Shown here: positions 16,930-25,226 of the stretch, one piece after another
Layout: each line of letters starts with the position of its first letter
Numbering within the stretch: position 1 is the first letter of the stretch
Source: JBKBYG01 sp046313435
GTDB taxonomy: Bacteria > Pseudomonadota > Alphaproteobacteria > Rickettsiales > Arcanibacteraceae
Direction of reading: 5' to 3'
DNA length: 64,000 nt
Assembly: GCA_046313435.1 (NCBI GenBank)
Contig: JBKBYG010000006.1
Location: 1-64,000 of the forward strand
Notes under the pieces: generated by a model
What the model was told of the DNA's origin: nothing
The model's database searches: none
What the model saw: the letters and a program-made list of their open reading frames with translations, nothing else
Made by a program: the position numbers and the translations under genes

Positions 16930-18555
16930 ATGAGCGCAGTAATACAAATTTTTAGAGGAATGGGCCCAGTCAAATTATCGATAATCGGTGGGACCGTATT
17001 ATTCTTTATAATTGGGGCAGTTTTATTATCAGTTAAATCTTCAGTAAAAAATTATGTACCATTATATAGTAATTTAGATATTAAAGATAGTAATAAAATT
17101 GTTGCTGAATTAGAGTCTAAAGATATTCCTTTCCAACTTAAATTAAATGGAAGCGAAATTTTAGTACCTGAGGATAAAGTATTAAGATTACGTATGGGTA
17201 TGGCTCAGCTAGGAATACCTTCGCATGGTTCTATCGTTGGATATGAAATATTTGATAATTCAGAATTGCTTGGAACATCGAATTTCGTTCAAAATGTAAA
17301 TTTGGTTAGAGCATTAGAAGGGGAGCTCGGAAGAACAATTAGTTCGTTTTCAAATATTGCCTCAGCACGTGTTCATTTAGTTATACCAAAAAAAGAGATA
17401 TTTACACGCGAGAAACAAGTGCCTTCTGCATCGGTCATAATAGGAATGAAGAGTAGTAATACACTTGGAAAAGATCAAATCAATGCAATTAGTAATTTAG
17501 TAGCTACAGCTGTACCAGAGCTCGATATTGCAAAAATTACAATTGTAGATACAAATGGACGTTCTTTAAAAATTGGATCAAAAAATTCTGATGATTTATC
17601 CTATATAGTATCAAATAATGAAGAATTCAGAATCGCCTATGAAAACAGATTAAAAAATACAATTGAAGAGCTTATTGAACAATCTGTCGGTCTTGGACAT
17701 GTTAAAGCCCAAATTTCTGCAGATATGAATTTTGATCGTATAGTTACTAATTCTGAAATTTATGATCCGTCAGGACAGGTTGTTAGATCAATTCAAGAAA
17801 TTGATGATAAAGAGTCTTCAAATGATAAGGAAAGCGATAATAATGTTAGTGTAACTACAAACATGCCTAATGCTCAAGGAGGCAATGGAGAAGCTGGTAA
17901 CCAAAGTTCTGCTAATAGTAGCCATAATGATACTACAACAAATTATGAAATTTCAAAAACTATAAAAAATCAAATTAGCGAAACTGGAACAGTAAAGAAA
18001 ATCTCAATTGCAGTTATAATTGACGGTAATTATAAAGTTGATAGCTCTACAGGTGAAGTAACTTACTCTCCGCGCAGTGAGGAAGAGTTACAAAAATATA
18101 ATAATTTAATTAGATCTGCTGTTGGTTTTGATGAAGCTAGGGGAGATAAAATTGAAGTAGCTAATATGCAATTCACTACTGATTTAAATATCTTGAAGCC
18201 AGAATCAAACGTGGAATGGTTTAAAAGAGAATTACCTAATTTATTACAAACCTTAATTATAGGTGCAGTAGTAGTACTAGTACTCTTATTAGTGATTAGG
18301 CCAATTGCAATTCGTGCATTTGAAGCTACTAAAGTAGATTTAGAAGAAATAAGTAATGAAAGCGCAACTATTAGCTTAGTAGAAAGTAAGCCTGAGAATC
18401 TTGAAGTAGAAACACCAGGTGAGCAGATGATTAATATTGCTCAAATTGAAGCAAGGTTCAAAGCAAATGCAGGATTTAAATCTATTAATGATGTAGTTGG
18501 AAAATATCCACAAGAAACAGTCTCTGCCCTAAGAAAATGGATGAATAAGGAGTAA
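16930..18555 (+). CDS. fliF: Flagellar MS-ring protein FliF
   Basis: The 541-residue protein forms the inner-membrane MS ring on which the flagellar motor and export gate are built. Membrane helices lie at about 17-38 and 437-460, with the large periplasmic region between. Family landmarks are NYVPLYSNLDIKDSNKIVAEL, RMGMAQLGIP, ALEGELGRTISSF and ARVHLVIP, the ring-building motifs. A low-complexity Ser/Asn insert (about 295-335) and the C-terminal FliG-binding segment follow. It is the first gene of fliF-fliG-fliH-fliN; fliG begins 3 bases after its stop. Confidence 0.95.
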   Translation: MSAVIQIFRGMGPVKLSIIGGTVLFFIIGAVLLSVKSSVKNYVPLYSNLDIKDSNKIVAELESKDIPFQLKLNGSEILVPEDKVLRLRMGMAQLGIPSHGSIVGYEIFDNSELLGTSNFVQNVNLVRALEGELGRTISSFSNIASARVHLVIPKKEIFTREKQVPSASVIIGMKSSNTLGKDQINAISNLVATAVPELDIAKITIVDTNGRSLKIGSKNSDDLSYIVSNNEEFRIAYENRLKNTIEELIEQSVGLGHVKAQISADMNFDRIVTNSEIYDPSGQVVRSIQEIDDKESSNDKESDNNVSVTTNMPNAQGGNGEAGNQSSANSSHNDTTTNYEISKTIKNQISETGTVKKISIAVIIDGNYKVDSSTGEVTYSPRSEEELQKYNNLIRSAVGFDEARGDKIEVANMQFTTDLNILKPESNVEWFKRELPNLLQTLIIGAVVVLVLLLVIRPIAIRAFEATKVDLEEISNESATISLVESKPENLEVETPGEQMINIAQIEARFKANAGFKSINDVVGKYPQETVSALRKWMNKE

Positions 18556-18558
18556 AAT

Positions 18559-19572
18559 ATGGATGAAACCTATGCAAAAAAATTATCTGGTGCAGAAAAA
18601 GCTGCGATAATATTGCTTTCAATCGAAGAGGCAAATGCAACAAAAATCTTCTCCCATATGAATGAAGACGAAATTAAAGAAATTTCTAGTGCAATGTCTA
18701 CCCTTGGAGTTATTAAACCCGAGATAGTTGAGCAATTAATAAATGAATTTAATAATGAAGTATCTAGCTCGGTATCATTTGTAGGGAATGCTGAAACTAC
18801 AGAAAGGTTATTAGGTAAGGTCTTAAATAAAGATCAATTAAATTCCCTCATGGAAGAGATAAGAGGGCCTGCAGGAAAAAATACTTGGGATAAATTAGGA
18901 AATGTTAATGAAGAAGTATTAGCGAGTTATTTAAAGAATGAATATCCTCAAACAATTGCTCTAATTATGTCTAAACTAACCTCAGCCCATGCAGCAAAAG
19001 TTTTAAGTGCGCTACCTGATGAACTGACTTTTGAAGTAATGGTTAGAATGCTTAATATGGAACCTGTGAAAAAAGAAATTTTGGATAGGGTAGAAAGAAT
19101 TTTAAGAGCAGAATTTATTTCAACGTTAACCAAAACGCAGAAATACGATACGAATGAAGTAATGGCAGAAATATTTAATAATTTAGATAGAAATAATGAA
19201 GCCAAATTCATGACTATGCTTGAGAATAGAGTGCCTGAATATGCTGAAAAAATTAAAGATTTAATGTTCACATTTGATGATTTAGGAAAATTAAATACCC
19301 CTGCTATTCAAGCATTGTTACGGAATGTTGATAAAGCTAAACTTACTATAGCATTAAAAGGTGCTAGCGAGGATTTGAAAAAACTATTTACGAACAATAT
19401 GTCACAAAGAGCTGCAAAAATATTAATTGAAGACATGCAATCTTTGGGCCCAGTAAGATTGAAAGAAGTTGATGAAGCCCAAAGCATAATCGTAAATATG
19501 GCACGTGAAATGGCTGCAAAAGGTGAAATACAAATTTCAAGTGACAATAGCGATGATGAGTTAATTTACTAA
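18559..19572 (+). CDS. fliG: Flagellar motor switch protein FliG
   Basis: The 337-residue protein is the torque-transmitting rotor subunit between FliF and FliM/FliN. N-domain LSGAEKAAIILLSIEEANA (residues 8-26), middle domain with NEYPQTIALIMSKL in place of the common EHPQTIAL, and C-domain with the charged helix SLGPVRLKEVDEAQSIIV that meets the stator are all present. Its AAGGAG Shine-Dalgarno lies within the end of fliF, so the genes are coupled. Confidence 0.95.
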   Translation: MDETYAKKLSGAEKAAIILLSIEEANATKIFSHMNEDEIKEISSAMSTLGVIKPEIVEQLINEFNNEVSSSVSFVGNAETTERLLGKVLNKDQLNSLMEEIRGPAGKNTWDKLGNVNEEVLASYLKNEYPQTIALIMSKLTSAHAAKVLSALPDELTFEVMVRMLNMEPVKKEILDRVERILRAEFISTLTKTQKYDTNEVMAEIFNNLDRNNEAKFMTMLENRVPEYAEKIKDLMFTFDDLGKLNTPAIQALLRNVDKAKLTIALKGASEDLKKLFTNNMSQRAAKILIEDMQSLGPVRLKEVDEAQSIIVNMAREMAAKGEIQISSDNSDDELIY

Positions 19573-19577
19573 AAAAT

Positions 19578-20243
19578 ATGTCAATGAAAAGATTTGAATT
19601 TCCTTCTTTTGGTGAAAATAGTGAAAAAGATTTAGAGATATCTTCAGATGAACATTTTAATAAAGAGTCTTTTCCACTGGAACATAAAAGTGAAGATACT
19701 ACAAATGAAGAAGTTCAGCAGCAGATTGTACAAGATCTAGAATCAGAGCAAGAATTAGAAAATAAAGTTGAAAATTCTGAGGAAGATAATATTGAGTTAA
19801 ATGAAGAACCTGAGATATCAAATGATCAAATACTTCTAATTTTGAATAATATAAATCAAATAATAGAGCGCTCAAATGAGACTAATATAAATTTTACTAA
19901 AAACTTAGCTAAAGATTTAAGTGATTTTTCAATTACGATTGCAAAAAAAATTGTAAAAAAAGCATTGAATGATAATCCTTTAGCTGAAATTGAAATTTTC
20001 TTAGAAGATTCATTTAGATTTTTTAGAAAAGAAAGTAAAATTACGATTTTACTTAATCCGAAAATGACTGAGGTTATTAAAGGTAGAATTGAAGAGATAT
20101 TTCCTGAATTTATTCCTAAGAATAATATAATATTTGAAGCTGTTGAAGATTATAATCTGTATAATTGCAGTGTAGAGTGGGAAAATGGAAGTGTATCAGT
20201 GAATAAAGATGAAATAATGCAAAGAATTGAAAAATATTTTTAA
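19578..20243 (+). CDS. fliH: Flagellar export ATPase regulator FliH
   Basis: The 221-residue product has a long acidic, Glu-rich N-terminal part (about 1-85) and a C-terminal FliH/HrpE-like domain. The pattern EIEIFLEDSF, ITILLNPKM and the closing NCSVEWENGSVSVN resemble the FliH C-terminus. FliH binds and restrains the FliI ATPase. The assignment leans on position between fliG and fliN as well as on the weak C-terminal similarity. It starts 5 bases after fliG with no obvious Shine-Dalgarno, suggesting coupled translation. Confidence 0.75.
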   Translation: MSMKRFEFPSFGENSEKDLEISSDEHFNKESFPLEHKSEDTTNEEVQQQIVQDLESEQELENKVENSEEDNIELNEEPEISNDQILLILNNINQIIERSNETNINFTKNLAKDLSDFSITIAKKIVKKALNDNPLAEIEIFLEDSFRFFRKESKITILLNPKMTEVIKGRIEEIFPEFIPKNNIIFEAVEDYNLYNCSVEWENGSVSVNKDEIMQRIEKYF

Positions 20244-20254
20244 AAAGGATGTTT

Positions 20255-20536
20255 ATGGATAATGGAATTATAGCTGAATCAGACGTAAATCTTGAGGCAA
20301 TATATGATATACCTGTGCAAATCACAGTAGTATTAGGCAAAACTTCAATGTCTGTAAGTCAACTGTTAAAACTAACACGTGGAGCAGTTGTTGAGCTTGA
20401 TAAAAATGTAGGAGAAGCTATTGATGTTTATGTGAATAATCGTTTAGTGGCAAAAGGTGAGGTAGTTATTGTAGAAAATAGAATAGGTATTACATTAACC
20501 GAAATTATTAAAGCTGGAAAAGATACTCAAAAATAA
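20255..20536 (+). CDS. fliN: Flagellar motor switch protein FliN
   Basis: The 93-residue protein is a single SpoA/FliN domain: IYDIPVQITVVLGKTSMSV, LLKLTRGAVVELDK and the ending GEVVIVENRIGITLTEII are classic. FliN with FliM forms the C-ring and binds CheY-P-regulated FliM. The ATG at 20255 is preferred because AAGGA ends 5 bases before it; the ATG at 20249 overlaps that site. It is the last gene of this flagellar cluster; fliM is not in the window. Confidence 0.93.
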   Translation: MDNGIIAESDVNLEAIYDIPVQITVVLGKTSMSVSQLLKLTRGAVVELDKNVGEAIDVYVNNRLVAKGEVVIVENRIGITLTEIIKAGKDTQK

Positions 20537-20597
20537 TTTGCAAAATTAATTCAAACTAATATAACATATTTTATTTTTAATATTTAAGATATAGAAT

Positions 20598-21320
20598 ATG
20601 GTTGAAACAATAAATATAATCTCTATGAAATGGGGAAAATTATATAATGCGGAATATGTGAATCGCTTATATAATGGAGTAAAAAAAAATTTAACTAAAC
20701 AATTTAGATTTTACTGTTTCACCGATGATAATACAGGCTTAAACCCTGATATTACTGCAATGGCTTTGCCAACAATGCCCATTCCACAAGAAAAACGAAT
20801 ATCTCCATGGTTAAAATTAGCAGTTTATCAGAAAGATTTTGCAGGACTTAAAGGCAAAAGCTTATTCTTGGATTTAGACAATATTATTATAGATAATATT
20901 GATGATCTTATTGATTACTCGGACAAATATTCTATTGCAGAAAATTGGACTCAAAAGGGGCAGGATATAGGTAATACTTCGGTATTTACTTTTAATATTA
21001 GCGAATATAGTTTTATTTACGATGAGTTTATTAAGGATCCAATAAAGATAACGAATGATTACGATAATGAACAAATATTTGTTTCACGTATGTTAAGTAA
21101 TCAGAAAATATTTTATCCTGATAGTTGGATTAAAAGTTTTAAACGTCATTGTATTAAGAAGGGATTGCTAAGATTTATTAGAGAGCCAATTATTCCTAAA
21201 GGGTGTAAAATTATTGCATTTCATGGGCATCCAAAACCACATGAAGCATTAAGAGGCGAATGGCCTAAAAAAGTTATTCCTTATATGAAGCCCGCTAAAT
21301 GGATTGAAAAATACTGGTAA
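20598..21320 (+). CDS. Glycosyltransferase-like protein
   Basis: The 240-residue protein looks like a nucleotide-sugar glycosyltransferase of the GT-A type. Near residue 91-95 it has LDLDN following a hydrophobic strand, a DxD-type metal/sugar-nucleotide site, and near the C-terminus FHGHPKPHEALRGEW, a conserved segment in this group. No membrane segment is present, so it should act in the cytoplasm. It starts 61 bases after fliN on the same strand, so modification of a flagellar protein is possible, but the sequence does not show its acceptor. Confidence 0.65.
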   Translation: MVETINIISMKWGKLYNAEYVNRLYNGVKKNLTKQFRFYCFTDDNTGLNPDITAMALPTMPIPQEKRISPWLKLAVYQKDFAGLKGKSLFLDLDNIIIDNIDDLIDYSDKYSIAENWTQKGQDIGNTSVFTFNISEYSFIYDEFIKDPIKITNDYDNEQIFVSRMLSNQKIFYPDSWIKSFKRHCIKKGLLRFIREPIIPKGCKIIAFHGHPKPHEALRGEWPKKVIPYMKPAKWIEKYW

Positions 21321-21582
21321 AATGCGAGTTAGGAGATAACATTAAATATAGTTCTTTAAGCATCTGTTTTATTTCAACAACTTTATATATTTTATAAGAT
21401 GAAGCTCGGAATTACAAGAGCAGTCTAATAAAAAATTTTTGATTATCAGAAATGAGCATGCACAGAATAAACCGCACACAACTATAAGTTGTTGTTAAGT
21501 ATATTTTTTTACGTATTAGCAAATAAGTAAAATTTCGCTAATATTTATAAGGCAATTAAGATTTATATATTTTGATTTTTTT
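21321..21582. other. Intergenic region without a recognised gene
   Basis: About 260 AT-rich bases between the end of the glycosyltransferase gene and a terminator. I see short inverted segments (aacaactt near 21377 and aagttgtt near 21486) but no open frame, tRNA or repeat family member. Nothing further can be supported. Confidence 0.5.
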
Positions 21583-21615
21583 AAAAAAGGCTTTTATACA
21601 AATAAAGCCTTTTTT
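21583..21615 (-). terminator. Intrinsic terminator downstream of ffh and the 72-residue gene
   Basis: A perfect 12-bp stem (21583-21594 with 21604-21615) and 9-base loop. On the reverse strand the stem ends in a U-run, placing it as the terminator of the gene ending at 21621. Because both outer arms are homopolymeric it could also work for forward transcription. Confidence 0.8.
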
Positions 21616-21620
21616 ATAAA

Positions 21621-21839
21621 TTAAGCTGCAGGTGCAGCAGTACTAATTTTAGCCCAAGTTAAAATATTTCCTAACTTGTCTTTAACAATTTTACCATCGT
21701 CAGAATACTGAGCAGCAATAAATTTCCTGTTGCCCCCAATATACAATACTGGCTCAACTTTCTTGCTATTATAGAAATATTCTTGCTTTTTACCCCTGGT
21801 TGAAGGATCGTTTTTACTTGCTATTTTTGCTTTAGCCAT
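21621..21839 (-). CDS. Small basic conserved-looking protein of unknown function
   Basis: A 72-residue lysine-rich soluble protein (MAKAKIASKNDPSTRGKKQ start) with a central beta-rich stretch PVLYIGGNRKFIAAQYSDDG. It lies 54 bases downstream of ffh on the same strand and is followed by a strong terminator, so it is probably cotranscribed with ffh. Basic charge suggests nucleic-acid or ribosome contact, which is inference. I do not recognise a named family. Confidence 0.7.
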   Translation of the reverse strand: MAKAKIASKNDPSTRGKKQEYFYNSKKVEPVLYIGGNRKFIAAQYSDDGKIVKDKLGNILTWAKISTAAPAA

Positions 21840-21893
21840 TTTTTTACCATAATTTAATTTAGTATACTGATTTAAATAATAAAAGAATTAAAG

Positions 21894-23240
21894 TCAAGAA
21901 AAAAGCTTACCAAATCCCGATCTTAACAAAGACTTTTTATCCATTTTGCCAAATTTTTTAATTACATTATGCATATCTTGGTATTCCTTAAGGAGCCTAT
22001 TAACATCTTGTACTAAAACTCCAGCACCATTTGCAATGCGTCTTTTCCTTGAAGCATTAAGGATTTTAGGATTTTTACGTTCGAATCTAGTCATTGAAGA
22101 AATTATTGCTTCTTTTCTTTTTAAAATTTTTTCATCAAAGCCTTTTTCATCTAATTGATTTTTGATTTTTCCAAGCCCTGGTAGCATGCTAAGCATGCTA
22201 CCTATGCCGCCCATTTTTTTAATATTTTTAAATTGGTTTGCTAAGTCATCTAAATCAAAATTGCCTTTCTGAATTTTTTTATTCATTTTTTCAGCTTCTT
22301 CTTGATCAACTATAGAAGCAGCTTTTTCAACTAACGAAACAATATCGCCCATTCCAAGTATTCTCGAGGCGATTCTTGAAGGATGAAATTCTTCTAAATC
22401 GGAAAGTCTTTCTCCATTTCCAAGAAATTTGATAGGTGCTCCTGTAACGGATTTAAGGCTTAAAGCTGCCCCTCCGCGACTATCTCCATCCATTCTTGTT
22501 AAAATAATACCTGTGACATTTAGCTTATCATTAAAATTTTTTGCAATATTAACTGCATCTTGACCTGTCATCGCATCTGCAACCAAAAGAATTTCAATTG
22601 GATTTGTAGTTTTTTTAATTTCCTCTAATTCTTGCATTAAAGATTCATCAATATGGAGTCTTCCAGCAGTATCCAAAAATAAAATATCATAATTTTCAAG
22701 TTTAGCTGTTTTTTCAGCTCGTAAAGCAATTGCTTTAGGAGTTTCATTTGGAATTATATTTAGAGATGAAACATTAATGTTATTAGCGAGTATTGCTAAT
22801 TGCTCCTGTGCCGCTGGCCTTGCAACATCAAGTGATGCAAGTAATATTTTCTTATTAGATTTGCTTTTTATAAAGTTAGCAATTTTAGCAGTTGTAGTAG
22901 TTTTGCCCGAACCTTGTAAGCCGACCATCATGATAATTGCTGGAGGAGTGCTGCTTAAATTAAGAAAACTTGATTCACTACCTAAAATTTTAGTTAAATG
23001 ATCTTGCACAAGTTTAATAACCATTTGTCCAGGAGAAATGCTTTTAACAATTTCTTCTCCAACAATTGCTTCTTTTACGTTATTAATAAAATCTTTTATT
23101 ACGCTTAAGGAAACATCTGCCTCTAGCAAAGCAATACGAACCTCGCGCATTGCGGTATTAATATCGTCTTCAGATAAAAATCCTCGTTTTGTCAATTTGT
23201 CAAAGATTTTTCCTAAATTCTCACTTAAACTTTCAAACAT
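21894..23240 (-). CDS. ffh: Signal recognition particle protein Ffh
   Basis: The 448-residue protein is the SRP54 GTPase that with 4.5S RNA delivers nascent membrane proteins to FtsY and the translocon. N-domain helices (1-85), then G-domain with G1 GLQGSGKTTTTAKIA (about 107-121), DVARPAAQEQL, DTAGRLHID and TRMDGDSRGGAAL, then a methionine-rich M domain (about 325-440) with MTRFERKNPKILNASRKRRI, the RNA-binding helix. The length is normal. It is followed by a small basic gene and a terminator. Confidence 0.97.
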   Translation of the reverse strand: MFESLSENLGKIFDKLTKRGFLSEDDINTAMREVRIALLEADVSLSVIKDFINNVKEAIVGEEIVKSISPGQMVIKLVQDHLTKILGSESSFLNLSSTPPAIIMMVGLQGSGKTTTTAKIANFIKSKSNKKILLASLDVARPAAQEQLAILANNINVSSLNIIPNETPKAIALRAEKTAKLENYDILFLDTAGRLHIDESLMQELEEIKKTTNPIEILLVADAMTGQDAVNIAKNFNDKLNVTGIILTRMDGDSRGGAALSLKSVTGAPIKFLGNGERLSDLEEFHPSRIASRILGMGDIVSLVEKAASIVDQEEAEKMNKKIQKGNFDLDDLANQFKNIKKMGGIGSMLSMLPGLGKIKNQLDEKGFDEKILKRKEAIISSMTRFERKNPKILNASRKRRIANGAGVLVQDVNRLLKEYQDMHNVIKKFGKMDKKSLLRSGFGKLFS

Positions 23241-23330
23241 ATATTTAATATTAAATTCATAAATAAGTTATAATATAATTTCGTATTGTTAAAATAATCG
23301 AATTCTCTAAAAAGTAAACTATTAAATACT

Positions 23331-24104
23331 ATGAAAAATAAAGCTTTTAGCCTAACTGAACTAAGCGTAAGTCTAGTAATAATTGGCCTTATTTTAGGGG
23401 GTATAACTAGTATAAACTACGTTAGAAAAAGATACAATTTACTTGCAATAATGGATGATTTTAATAAACTGAATAATGCATATCTTAGTTTCAAGGATAT
23501 TTATCAAGCTATCCCAGGAGATATGGCTAGCTATTCTGTGCCGACATTTGGTACAGGAGTAAAATATGGGAATGGAAATAATCTAATTGATAATTTGACT
23601 AATAGCGCGGGAGACTATGAGGGAGTTATTGCACTTCAACATTTAGCTTCAGCAAATTTAATCACCGGAAATTTTTCAGGCACTTGGAATATATCGCAAA
23701 ATAATCTACCGTATTATCCTTCAAAATCATATAGTTATAATGGGTATTATTTTGGCAGCACTTCAACAAATCCAGGGGTTTTTACAATTACTGCCCCTAC
23801 TACTAATAGTAAAAATGATAGTATAGTAATTTATTCAAAAATTATTGACAGTAATAATGATGGAGTGATAGCTCCTTCTACTGAAGCTAGATTAAATGTT
23901 ATTACTCCCATGGATGCATATAAATTAGACCTTAAATTTGATGATGGGTATCCAATGTTAGGAAATATAATAGCTTCAGGTGGTACAGACGTAGTTGCGG
24001 TATGCGCGGACTATATTGGAGGAACAATTGCATACACTTATAAAACTTCTGCCATTGGAGTAGGGTGTTTATTAGCATTAATCTTGGATCGTAAAAGTAA
24101 TTAG
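23331..24104 (+). CDS. Pseudopilin-like protein (family of four in this window)
   Basis: The 257-residue precursor starts with a class III prepilin leader, KAFSLTELSVSLVIIGLILG, cleaved after the basic MKNK-A segment by prepilin peptidase and leaving a hydrophobic helix. Paralogues at 13549, 46762 and 60011 share PGDM (here IPGDMASYS), a GNGN loop, a QHL motif, and DLKFDDGYPMLG followed by a C-terminal cysteine pair. The globular part is larger than in typical GspG. It is isolated from other secretion genes and is divergent from ffh. It is likely a minor pseudopilin or pilin; partner unknown. Confidence 0.8.
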   Translation: MKNKAFSLTELSVSLVIIGLILGGITSINYVRKRYNLLAIMDDFNKLNNAYLSFKDIYQAIPGDMASYSVPTFGTGVKYGNGNNLIDNLTNSAGDYEGVIALQHLASANLITGNFSGTWNISQNNLPYYPSKSYSYNGYYFGSTSTNPGVFTITAPTTNSKNDSIVIYSKIIDSNNDGVIAPSTEARLNVITPMDAYKLDLKFDDGYPMLGNIIASGGTDVVAVCADYIGGTIAYTYKTSAIGVGCLLALILDRKSN

Positions 24105-24129
24105 TTAGCGTTCTTTACAGAATGTCGTT

Positions 24130-24164
24130 ATTTTAGTTGACAAGTAATTCTAGGTAACTAAAAT
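24130..24164 (+). terminator. Inverted repeat after the pseudopilin gene
   Basis: A perfect 9-bp inverted repeat (24130-24138 with 24156-24164), 26 bases past the stop codon, with a T- and C-rich stretch after it. The stem is short and AT-rich, so terminator function is only possible. Confidence 0.35.
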
Positions 24165-24194
24165 TCCTTCCTTAAACTAGTATGAATTATTATT

Positions 24195-25151
24195 ATGAAC
24201 GATGCTCAAGAATTTCTGGATAATACAATAAAATTATCTACCCCTGGTGAAAGACTTAAATATATTAGAGCGCTTACCCAACTTAGTAGGGCAGCCATAA
24301 GAGAAAAATTTCGCATTTCAGATGCAACACTAAGATCATGGGAAGATGATAAAGTTGCAATTAGTGAGAATAAAATTAAACTATGTTTAGAAGCTTATAA
24401 AAGGCTTGGCATTATCACTACAACTGAATGGGTAAAATTTGGTATTGGCTTACTGCCGTCAATTCATGGGAAAAATCCAAAATTTATTGAAAATTATATT
24501 CTTGATCCTAAAGAACTGCAAAGTATAAATAAAGTTGCTGAAACAGAATTTTTAGAGATTTTAATATCTAAATCGCCAAGCTTAATTTTTTACGTTAATC
24601 AATATGAAAAAATTACATATGTTAATGAAAAATTTCAAAATATTTTTGAACTACCAACAAGTGAAATGGTAGGTTTAAAATTTTCGCACTTATTAAACGA
24701 TAAAGAATATGAAATTATTAAGCCCAGTATTGAAAGACTTAAATATGGTTTAAAAGTTGATATATTATATCCATATAAAAAACATTTAGATGAAAAGCAA
24801 TTTTTAAAGTTAAATTTAATACCTTATAAAACATATAAAGGAGTAATGGGGTTCTATGCTTTCATAGAAGACCATTACCTAGCCTATAACTTGCAGGATC
24901 AAAATATTGAAGATATGACTGAAGGGCTTTTAAAATCGATTGATCCCAAACTAGAATTTAAAAAAGAATTGTTTTTTGAGGCTATTGATTTTATAGAAAA
25001 AAATTTACTCCACTCAAATGTGAAACTTAATTTTAATAAACTTACTAATATTGCTTCTGCGGTTTACGCATATTCAATAAAAAACAATAAGTTAGACATA
25101 AATTATACAAAAAACATTATTGAAAAGTTAAAAAATTTAAAAAATCTTTAA
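24195..25151 (+). CDS. XRE-type HTH and PAS domain regulator
   Basis: The 318-residue protein joins a helix-turn-helix at residues 15-65 (GERLKYIRALTQLSRAAI, then ISDATLRSWEDDK) to a PAS domain at about 118-225 (FYVNQYEKITYVNEKFQNIF). A helical C-terminal region (about 240-318) is unassigned. This layout suggests a one-component transcription regulator that senses a small molecule or redox state through PAS. No target operator can be assigned; the closest genes are a pseudopilin upstream and an orphan protein downstream. Confidence 0.75.
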   Translation: MNDAQEFLDNTIKLSTPGERLKYIRALTQLSRAAIREKFRISDATLRSWEDDKVAISENKIKLCLEAYKRLGIITTTEWVKFGIGLLPSIHGKNPKFIENYILDPKELQSINKVAETEFLEILISKSPSLIFYVNQYEKITYVNEKFQNIFELPTSEMVGLKFSHLLNDKEYEIIKPSIERLKYGLKVDILYPYKKHLDEKQFLKLNLIPYKTYKGVMGFYAFIEDHYLAYNLQDQNIEDMTEGLLKSIDPKLEFKKELFFEAIDFIEKNLLHSNVKLNFNKLTNIASAVYAYSIKNNKLDINYTKNIIEKLKNLKNL

Positions 25152-25226
25152 ATAAATTTATTTGAACTATTGGTTAAAATAAGTTAATAGATAAGAGTAA
25201 TAATTTTAATAAACTTACTCGTACCT

